Positions 1-5,309 of a stretch of DNA of 5,309 nt are shown here, piece after piece. The position numbers and the translations under genes are program-made. The DNA is from JAKORR01 sp964608495 (GTDB lineage Bacteria; Armatimonadota; Zipacnadia; Zipacnadales; FEN-943). The notes under the pieces were generated by a model. It was not told the DNA's origin. It was given only the letters and a program-made list of their open reading frames with translations, and ran no database searches. The stretch's first letter is position 1. Every line of letters starts with the position of its first letter. The stretch lies in the NCBI GenBank assembly GCA_964608495.1, contig CAZSOQ010000310.1, positions 1 through 5,309 of the forward strand, given 5' to 3'.

Positions 1-13
1 GTTACACTACTAC

Positions 14-51
14 GCTGCGCAGTACTGCTTTTCCGGCGCTTTCTGCGCAGC
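14..51 (-). terminator. Possible stem-loop past the end of the operon
   Basis: The arms gctgcgcag (14-22) and ctgcgcagc (43-51) can pair as a 9-bp stem with a 20-nt loop, 38 bases past the last stop codon in the transcription direction. Each arm also contains the self-complementary octamer ctgcgcag, so this is equally a direct repeat of a palindrome. No T-tract follows on the minus strand, so it is not a canonical intrinsic terminator. Confidence 0.3.
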
Positions 52-62
52 CTCGAGCGGCG

Positions 63-74
63 GCCCTTAAGGGC
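63..74. repeat. 12-bp perfect palindrome downstream of the operon
   Basis: The sequence gcccttaagggc is its own reverse complement and lies 15 bases beyond the stop codon of the DUF6785 gene (TGA at 90-92 on the minus strand). With no loop it is a poor RNA hairpin; a dimeric protein-binding site or chance are the alternatives. Confidence 0.5.
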
Positions 75-89
75 GGGTGAGCGGGGGGA

Positions 90-2090
90 TCACGGCCAGG
101 GGAAGGACGGGGCAGGCACGCGCCAGATCCCGCCGATGGTCGCCCACAGGACAGCCTGCGAGAACTCCCCGAGGATTAGCCCCAGGAAGAAGGGGCGCAG
201 ATAGCTGTAGATGCGCCAGCCCCCGTACTTCATGATGGCCGTCTTCACCAGCCAGGCCACGAGGATCGGAAACCAGAAGACGATCATGCTCCATGACCCC
301 GACAGCGCGAACCCCAGCGGGTAGAAGGGCCACCAGGTATGGATCATCCGCATGTAGGCAAGGAACAGGGTGATCAGGACGCCGGACACGAAGAAGAAGG
401 GAAGCCGGGCGTCATAGACGTCGGGCTGCACGAGCGGGCCCTGGAAGTGCTGGAAGAACTGGCGCGCGAAGCTCGAGCCGTACATGTACATGCTGACGGC
501 GCCGAGGTGGTAGTAGAAGTACATGCTCACGGCCCCGCCGACGCCGATCGCCACTAACAGTGCCAGTCCCGCGGTCAGGAGCAGGTGACGACGGTCGAAG
601 TCCAGGACGTCGGACATCTTCAGGCCGTCGAGAAAGGTGCTCACCAGATTGCCTCGCAGGTCGCGGGTGAAGGCCGAGTCGGCCATGGCCAGGGCGGTGA
701 GGGTGGGCGCGGGGACGGCCGACTGGGTCGTGACCAGGCGCACCAGGTCCATGGGGCGGAAGCTCGTCTCCGTCATGAGCATGCCCGCTTCGGAGACGGA
801 GCGGGCCATGATGAGCACGACGACGAAGAGGAAGACGAGCACCTCAACGATGGCGATGGCCGGGGTCATGCCGAGCCTGATGAACCAGGCGATGGCGACG
901 ATGGCGGAGATTCCGAGAACGACGAAGGCGGTGCGGGGAGGCATCATCTCAGGCGCCTCGCCCTGGGATTCGCCGCGGGCGGCTCGCGCCCAGGCGCTCC
1001 TGAGGTCGGGGAGAGCCGAGCGGATGAGGTAGGCGGCGAGGACGAGGTAGGCCCCGGCCACCTGGTACCCGTTCCAGATGCTGGTCGGGTACATGGGCAT
1101 GGCCTCGTAGGAGGCGCCGAAGGTGGAGAAGACGATGTTCTCGAAGCGGACAAACATGTAGAAGAACCATAGGGAGAAGAGGAGCTGGGTGGGAAGGAAG
1201 TAAGCGAAGCCGACCGCGGCCAGGGAGAAGTAGGCGGTGGAGATGCCGGCGTCGGCCCAGGGCCGGCCCATGGGGGCCAGGGCAGGGGCGATGGGATACT
1301 CCATCTTGATGATCGGGATGCCCGGGTGCAGGCCGTGCAGGCCGTTGAAGCCGAAGATGAGGGTGGGGATGGCGAAGCCTATCCAGGTGAGCTTGTTGCG
1401 GAAGAAGCGGCCGCCGGTTTCCAGGTCGCGGGCCAGCTCGATGGGCAACTGAACGAGGGGGAAGGTCAGTTTCTCGTTGTCCACCCACTGGCGCCTGAGC
1501 AGGGAGGCCAGGGCGAGATAGGCGAGCATGAGGGCCGCGATGACTATCAGCCAGTTGGCCAGCGGGGCGATCCAGGGACGCCAGGGGAAAGACTGGCCCG
1601 GGCGCAGACCCTCGAAGAAGCCGCGGACGAGGGGCTGTTGGGCGGCACCGGCGGGGTCCCAGGGGATGGCCCACTGAGGGATGTGGCCGAAGAACAGCTC
1701 CTCCCAGTGGTTCGCGGGAGTGGCGTAGTAGTTGACGGCGATGAGGGCGGGGATCCAGCGCTCCAGCAGGCCGCGGGACACGCTGAGCGCCGTGATGAGG
1801 ATCATCAGGTAGATGTAGGCGATCTCGTGGGGGCGAAGGGCCAGGCGGCGCCAGAGGCGGGAGAGGCCGAGGTTCACCAGGATGAGGAAGAGCAACATGC
1901 CGATGGCGGCGGGTGCGAACTGGCAGATGGCGATCTGGATGGTCTTGGTGACCAGCTCGGCCCAGCAGACGACGAAGCAGACAGCGACGGAGCCGAGGAG
2001 GCCGAGAAGGGCCGCACGGATCGTCAGCCCGTGGCGCGCAGATGGCCGTGCTTGCCGGTTCTGGCTCTGGGTGGTTGGACCTTCCGACAT
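90..2090 (-). CDS. DUF6785/DUF6784-family polytopic membrane protein, 666 aa
   Basis: Integral membrane protein of unknown function, probably a transporter. I count about 13 hydrophobic segments, near residues 27-47, 55-77, 88-108, 178-198, 234-250, 286-315 (one or two), 341-359, 388-406, 410-430, 503-523, 565-583, 596-617 and 634-655, after a basic hydrophilic N-terminus. Family-like motifs are NHWEELF (127-133), the loop NEKLTFPLVQLPIEL (205-219), and a C-terminal DUF6784-like block with WWPFYPLGFALSGSW (586-600), KYGGWRIY (621-628) and RPFFLGLILGEF (632-643). The protein looks full length. The ATG at 2088-2090 is preferred: the frame also opens at a TTG at 2148-2150, but that adds 20 residues lying largely over the end of the transporter gene and resembling nothing in the family. 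No clear Shine-Dalgarno precedes the ATG. It starts 16 nt after the AEC stop, so co-transcription is likely. A distant relation to oligopeptide (OPT-type) transporters is only a guess; the family assignment comes from recalled motifs, not a search. Confidence 0.86.
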   Translation of the reverse strand: MSEGPTTQSQNRQARPSARHGLTIRAALLGLLGSVAVCFVVCWAELVTKTIQIAICQFAPAAIGMLLFLILVNLGLSRLWRRLALRPHEIAYIYLMILITALSVSRGLLERWIPALIAVNYYATPANHWEELFFGHIPQWAIPWDPAGAAQQPLVRGFFEGLRPGQSFPWRPWIAPLANWLIVIAALMLAYLALASLLRRQWVDNEKLTFPLVQLPIELARDLETGGRFFRNKLTWIGFAIPTLIFGFNGLHGLHPGIPIIKMEYPIAPALAPMGRPWADAGISTAYFSLAAVGFAYFLPTQLLFSLWFFYMFVRFENIVFSTFGASYEAMPMYPTSIWNGYQVAGAYLVLAAYLIRSALPDLRSAWARAARGESQGEAPEMMPPRTAFVVLGISAIVAIAWFIRLGMTPAIAIVEVLVFLFVVVLIMARSVSEAGMLMTETSFRPMDLVRLVTTQSAVPAPTLTALAMADSAFTRDLRGNLVSTFLDGLKMSDVLDFDRRHLLLTAGLALLVAIGVGGAVSMYFYYHLGAVSMYMYGSSFARQFFQHFQGPLVQPDVYDARLPFFFVSGVLITLFLAYMRMIHTWWPFYPLGFALSGSWSMIVFWFPILVAWLVKTAIMKYGGWRIYSYLRPFFLGLILGEFSQAVLWATIGGIWRVPAPSFPWP

Positions 2091-2106
2091 GGTGAAGGCT
2101 CGGCGG

Positions 2107-3057
2107 CTAGAGTGCCGATGCAATATACAGCCACAGGGGCGCGAGCGCAACGGCCGTGAGGTTCGTGGCCAGCCAGCAGGCGTTGGCGAGCTGCACGTCC
2201 AGCGACTTGGCCTGGGCCAGCACCAGGGACATGATCGCCGTGGGCGTTGCGCTCTCGATGAACATCACGGGTAGCAGATCGGGCCCGAGCAGGTGTAGAC
2301 GGGCCACGTAGCCCAGGGCCAGGCCGAGGGCCGGGCTGACGAGGAACTTCAGGCCGTGCATCACCAGCGCCGGCCGCCAGTAGCTGACTACCTCGCGCAG
2401 GTGCATGGACAGCCCGATGGCGAACATGTAGGCGAAGGTGTTGGCCGGCACGAGCACGTCTATGACCGGCGGGGCGAAGCTGGGCCGCGGAAGGCCGCTG
2501 AAGAGCAGCAGCAGGCCGGTCAGGGTTCCCAGGATCGGGTTGCGGCTCTCAGGGCGCGAGAGGGTCTCCCGAAGCGCGGCCAGGCCGGACCGTCCGCCGC
2601 CGCCATAGCGCCCGCCCACCCAGAAGCCCAGGGTGTAGAAGGTGACCATGAAGCTGGAGGCGTAGAGGTAGCCCAGGCCGGCGCCGCGCTCGCCGAGCAG
2701 GGCATAGCACAGGAAGGCGCCGTAGGTGATGCCGACGTTCGAGAGCATCGTGGCGCCTGTGAAGGAGCCCAGGCGGCCGTCGCTGTAGCCCAGGAGCCGC
2801 CCGACGAGGTGACCGATCGGCCACATCAGGGCGATGAGGACGATCGCCAGCCCCGGCAGGAGGAAGTTGGCGGGCTCCTCGGTGCTCAGCCCCCACAGGG
2901 ACAGGGCGATGGGGATCGGCTCGCCGACGATCAGGATGACGCGCGTGAGGCGTGGCGAGAGCTTCTCGGGGAGTCCGCGCTTGCGTGCCAGCCAGCCAAT
3001 CAGCAGGCCCGACAGGATGACAGTCACCGTCTCGGCGGCGCGCAGGGGTAGGCTCAT
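2107..3057 (-). CDS. AEC-family (auxin efflux carrier-like) transporter, 316 aa
   Basis: Predicted inner-membrane secondary transporter of the AEC family (Mem_trans fold). Known relatives move small organic anions or auxin-like molecules; this substrate is unknown. The length and about ten hydrophobic segments fit the family: near residues 9-24, 38-56, 66-88, 101-121, 128-150, 176-190, 200-219, 229-251, 258-281 and 290-312. The two halves are split by a polar, Gly/Arg-rich loop at about 149-174. Family-like features are SNVGITYGAFL (106-116) followed by LLGERGAGLGYLY (120-132), GLSMHL (215-220), and a C-terminal stretch with ESATPTAIMSLVLAQ (268-282) and LATNLTAVALAPLW (296-309). The ATG at 3055-3057 is the only Met start: upstream in frame there are 13 sense codons and then the TAG that ends the preceding gene. 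The ribosome binding site is weak. With 39 nt to the gene before and 16 nt to the gene after, it sits mid-operon. Confidence 0.85.
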   Translation of the reverse strand: MSLPLRAAETVTVILSGLLIGWLARKRGLPEKLSPRLTRVILIVGEPIPIALSLWGLSTEEPANFLLPGLAIVLIALMWPIGHLVGRLLGYSDGRLGSFTGATMLSNVGITYGAFLCYALLGERGAGLGYLYASSFMVTFYTLGFWVGGRYGGGGRSGLAALRETLSRPESRNPILGTLTGLLLLFSGLPRPSFAPPVIDVLVPANTFAYMFAIGLSMHLREVVSYWRPALVMHGLKFLVSPALGLALGYVARLHLLGPDLLPVMFIESATPTAIMSLVLAQAKSLDVQLANACWLATNLTAVALAPLWLYIASAL

Positions 3058-3083
3058 CGGTCTTGCCGGGGGGCGGGGATGTC

Positions 3084-3098
3084 GGGCGCAAAGCGCCT
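3084..3098 (-). other. Short GC hairpin overlapping the stop of the barrel gene
   Basis: On the minus strand, ggcgc, ttt, gcgcc forms a 5-bp GC stem with a 3-nt loop, extendable by one G-T wobble pair, overlapping the TAG at 3097-3099. No T-run follows, so termination is unlikely. An effect on mRNA ends or on translation of the transporter is possible but unsupported. Confidence 0.3.
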
Positions 3099-5309
3099 AT
3101 TGGGCCGGCTGATCGCCCTGGGGCTGGCTGTCGGGCCCCCCAGCGGACTGGTCCGCACCGTCGTCCGAGGGCCCACCCTTGGGGGCATCACCGGGCTGGG
3201 CGCGGGGCTGCTGGTCCGAGGGTTGGTCCTCGCTCTTCGGTTGGTCCCTGGTCTGTTCAGCTTCTTCCGCTTCTTTCGCCGAGGGCTGGCCGGCATCGTC
3301 GGGCTTCGCGGCCGGCTGGTCGGCGCGGGCCGTGGCGTCTGGCGCCGTCGCCGGCTCGCCCTGCGCGCCCGCGCCGCCGGCAGCCTCACCCTTCCCCTCG
3401 CCCTCGGCGGCCTGCGCGCCGACCGTCAGAGTCAGAATTATGGCCGAAGACGCGGGAACCGTCACCTGCATCGAGGGGGATTGGGTCCGCGGCTGCGCTT
3501 CGCCGAGCACGGTCTTGACCTGGCCGAGCCCCTCCGGCACCGATAGGCCGGCGTCGCGCGGCTCCGCCGCGGGGTTCACCAGCAGCACTACCCTCGTCGC
3601 CTCCTTCGCCCACGCCGCCGCGACAAGGCCCTCGGCCTCGAACCGCACGTCGTCGGCGAAGGGCAGGTCACCGATCAGGTCGGTCAGCTTCGCCAGGTCG
3701 TCGTGGATGCCCCGGAAGCCGGGCCAGGTGGGGGTGGCCTGCAGGTCCCACCCGGTGGCGTGCAGGCAGTACCATCCCAGCAGGCGCGCTCCTCCCGCGA
3801 GGGCGGCGAAGGCCGCAAGCTTCAGCCTGGCCGGCTCGGCGGGCGGCTCGCCGGCCGTCCAGCCCACCGGCAGTATGGCGCCCGCGGGCTGCCACTGTTC
3901 CAGCTTGCCGGCCACCTCGCGCACACGACGGTACACCTCGACGGGGTCCAGCCCCACGGACGCGAGGTTGAGCACCAGCCCGTCGGAGAAGTGCCGCCAT
4001 AGGTCCAGTTCGCTGGTGTCCGCGAGCACGACGAGCATCGGGTGCAGTCCGTCGGCCTTCTTCGCCCGCAGGTAGAGGTCGGGCGTGTCGCCGTCCAGGC
4101 GAAGCTCGGGCTCGTCCGCGATGATCCAGCCCGCCGCCCGCCGGTCTCCACTGGCCCCGGCGACGGCGTCAAGGAAGTCCTTGAAGGCTCGGTCGCGGTC
4201 CGGGTCGGCGGAGCTGAAGGGAGCGGGCATGAGCACCGGGAGCGAGTCGCGCGGCAGGCCGCGCAGGAACCTGACCGCCGCGTCGCGGTTGCCGGGCGCG
4301 AGCACCTCCAGGGCCGTGAAGCCCTGCTCGGCGATGGCGGGCATCTCGGCGGGATGAGCGTGCAGGATGACACTGAGGGCCACGCGTTTGCCGGCGATGT
4401 CCCACCACCCGCGCTCGGTAAGCATGCGCGGCCGGCGATTGTCCGGCGCTGTCCATACCTCCACCTGATCCCGTGCCTCGACCGAGGCGGTGCCCGCGGG
4501 GGCCGATGCGGGGGCGGCCTCGCCTTCGGCGGGGGCTGCCGGGGCCGCGGCGGCAGCCGCTGGCGCCCCGGCGGGAGCCGGCGTGGCCGCGCTCAGATCG
4601 AGCAGGATGCGGCCGGGCTTGCGCTCGGGAAGCTCGATGGACACCTGATTTCCCTCGCGCGTCAGGGGCAGGGGTTCGCCCTTGCCGATCCGGGCGGTCA
4701 TCTCGCCCTCGGGCGCCGCGAGCAGGTTTAGCACGATCCTCTCGCCGCTCCCCTCGACCGTGCCGACACGCCTCGGCCCGGCCAGCAAGGGCGCCGGCTC
4801 GACCGAGGTGGCCACGTCATCCACCCACAGGCCCCCGGTGCCCACGAGCCTCACCGTCACCCGCAGCCTGTCGGCCACGGCCGGGGCCGGCACGCGGCCC
4901 TTCAGCTCCACCCATGTGCGGGGGTCGGTGAGGATGCGCTGCAGGTAGTAACGCCGGAGGACCGACCCGGCGGCGTCGAGCAGCTCCAGACGCACGACCA
5001 GGCGGGCCAGGTGCGCCAGGGTGGGCCGGGCGTGCAGGCTGACGGTCAGGATTGCGGCCTGGCCGGTGAGCTTGACGTCCTGGGTCACGAAGGGGTTCGT
5101 GCCGCTGCGCGCCGCCCAGAGCCTCAGGGCTCTCTTGCCGGAGTTGGCGGCGCTGTCGTCCACGCGGATGTCGTCTCCGCCGATGGGCTCACTGCGCCAG
5201 CCGCCGAGCCCCTTCTCGAAGCCGCCGTTCGTCACCTCGCCGGGCGGGGCGGGCTCGACGGGCTCCTCGGGCGCGGCGGGCGGCTTCGGCGGCGCCCGAG
5301 GAGCCCGTC
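3097..5309 (-). CDS. CBM-like plus glycosidase-like TIM-barrel protein, N-terminus off the window
   Basis: 5'-partial: the frame is open to the last base. Residues are numbered from the GTG at 5233-5235, which I read as an internal Val because it falls inside the module-start motif VTNGGFE and 24 further in-frame codons, rich in Pro, Ala and Glu, lie upstream. Domains: CBM4/9-like jelly roll about 1-147 (NGGFE, W13, closing GGLWVDDV at 134-141); a small beta-rich segment about 150-215; an Ala/Pro linker about 217-252; a TIM-barrel-like region about 255-525 with the strand end GWIIADEPEL (369-378, candidate acids D374 and E375) and a late strand AALAGGARLLGWYCL (477-491); a C-terminal beta-sandwich about 530-605 (RVVLLVNP, 548-555); and a disordered tail 607-712. 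This build is typical of secreted carbohydrate-active proteins, but any signal peptide lies outside the window. No named GH family is recognised and no second catalytic acid is obvious, so it could be an enzyme or a binding pseudo-enzyme. It is the most upstream gene seen in the operon. Confidence 0.8.
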   Translation of the reverse strand, partial: RAPRAPPKPPAAPEEPVEPAPPGEVTNGGFEKGLGGWRSEPIGGDDIRVDDSAANSGKRALRLWAARSGTNPFVTQDVKLTGQAAILTVSLHARPTLAHLARLVVRLELLDAAGSVLRRYYLQRILTDPRTWVELKGRVPAPAVADRLRVTVRLVGTGGLWVDDVATSVEPAPLLAGPRRVGTVEGSGERIVLNLLAAPEGEMTARIGKGEPLPLTREGNQVSIELPERKPGRILLDLSAATPAPAGAPAAAAAAPAAPAEGEAAPASAPAGTASVEARDQVEVWTAPDNRRPRMLTERGWWDIAGKRVALSVILHAHPAEMPAIAEQGFTALEVLAPGNRDAAVRFLRGLPRDSLPVLMPAPFSSADPDRDRAFKDFLDAVAGASGDRRAAGWIIADEPELRLDGDTPDLYLRAKKADGLHPMLVVLADTSELDLWRHFSDGLVLNLASVGLDPVEVYRRVREVAGKLEQWQPAGAILPVGWTAGEPPAEPARLKLAAFAALAGGARLLGWYCLHATGWDLQATPTWPGFRGIHDDLAKLTDLIGDLPFADDVRFEAEGLVAAAWAKEATRVVLLVNPAAEPRDAGLSVPEGLGQVKTVLGEAQPRTQSPSMQVTVPASSAIILTLTVGAQAAEGEGKGEAAGGAGAQGEPATAPDATARADQPAAKPDDAGQPSAKEAEEAEQTRDQPKSEDQPSDQQPRAQPGDAPKGGPSDDGADQSAGGPDSQPQGDQPAQ
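3100..3417 (-). other. Sequence encoding a 106-residue disordered C-terminal tail
   Basis: Codes for residues 607-712 of the barrel protein. The stretch uses only A, G, P, Q, D, E, S, T, K and R: it has no aromatic residue and no I, L, V, M, C, N or H. Repeated small units such as DQP, AQP, GQP and GDQP occur. This is seen directly in the translation. It predicts an unfolded, acidic, water-soluble extension following the C-terminal beta domain. No sortase motif or membrane anchor is present at the end, which is QGDQPAQ then TAG. Confidence 0.75.
4480..4587 (-). other. Low-complexity Ala/Pro interdomain linker
   Basis: Codes for about residues 217-252 of the barrel protein: almost all Ala and Pro with some Gly, Glu, Ser and Thr, including a run of six Ala flanked by Pro. 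It separates the N-terminal beta modules from the TIM barrel. At the DNA level it is a run of GCC, GCG and CCG codons and so is prone to slippage and length variation. Confidence 0.75.
5257..5309. repeat. Perfect 18-bp inverted repeat ending on the last base
   Basis: The left arm at 5257-5274 is gacgggctcctcgggcgc. The right arm at 5292-5309 is its exact reverse complement, gcgcccgaggagcccgtc. The spacer is 17 nt (5275-5291). The arms lie inside the open frame of the barrel protein, in the Pro-rich stretch ahead of the CBM-like module. The exact match plus termination at the sequence end suggests either a strong hairpin that broke the assembly or a fold-back chimera. Confidence 0.9.

Noticed and set aside
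585..1172. 195-codon plus-strand open frame opposite the DUF6785 gene
   Set aside because: Its translation is an acidic, Gly/Glu/Asp/His-rich low-complexity product typical of the antisense of GC-rich codons, and the minus-strand protein has clear family motifs and membrane segments.
2091..2150. N-terminal extension of the DUF6785 protein from a TTG at 2148-2150
   Set aside because: It would overlap the transporter gene by 44 nt and add 20 Arg/Cys/His-rich residues; the ATG at 2088-2090 gives a normal cytoplasmic N-terminus before the first membrane segment.
1326..2159. 277-codon plus-strand open frame opposite the DUF6785 gene
   Set aside because: Antisense shadow: biased composition, no recognisable domain, and it runs across the intergenic gap between two convincing minus-strand genes.
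3063..4075. Several overlapping plus-strand open frames opposite the tail and barrel of the first gene
   Set aside because: They overlap each other and give Arg/Pro/Ser-rich products produced by complementing GC-rich linker and domain codons.
4480..4587. GC-rich repetitive DNA as a possible mobile or regulatory repeat
   Set aside because: It is explained by Ala and Pro codons of an interdomain linker and has no regular unit or flanking duplication.
1..5309. CRISPR array, tRNA, rRNA, IS or phage genes
   Set aside because: No spaced direct repeats, cloverleaf-like sequences, transposase motifs or phage protein signatures were seen on either strand.

Overview
The window is 5.3 kb of GC-rich DNA with three closely spaced genes, all on the minus strand, which probably form one operon. 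In transcription order (right to left) they are: (1) the 3' part of a large multidomain protein, probably secreted, with a carbohydrate-binding-like jelly roll, a glycosidase-like TIM barrel and a C-terminal beta domain; (2) an AEC-family (auxin efflux carrier-like) membrane transporter; (3) a roughly 13-TM membrane protein of the uncharacterised DUF6785/DUF6784 family. The gaps are 39 nt and 16 nt. There is no phage, IS, CRISPR, tRNA or rRNA signal.

Organism: high GC, weak Shine-Dalgarno sequences, a DUF6785/DUF6784 protein and a CBM-plus-barrel protein with Pro/Ala linkers suggest an uncultured bacterium of the Planctomycetota/Armatimonadota/Lentisphaerota type. This is inferred from protein style; no phylogenetic marker is present.

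Layout: 1-89 is non-coding, downstream of the operon, and holds two small dyad-symmetric elements. 90-2090 is the DUF6785 protein, 2107-3057 the AEC transporter, and 3097-5309 the CBM/barrel protein, whose frame stays open to the right edge, so its N-terminus is missing. The last 53 bases form a perfect 18-bp inverted repeat ending on the final base. It may be a real hairpin or a fold-back assembly artefact, and it makes the outermost codons doubtful.

Working together: a reasonable guess is that the barrel protein binds or processes a carbohydrate-like polymer outside the cytoplasm and that the two membrane proteins move related small molecules. No substrate can be read from the sequence. The barrel protein fits no glycoside hydrolase family I can name, and the DUF6785 family has no known function, so the trio is a candidate undescribed module rather than a recognised system.
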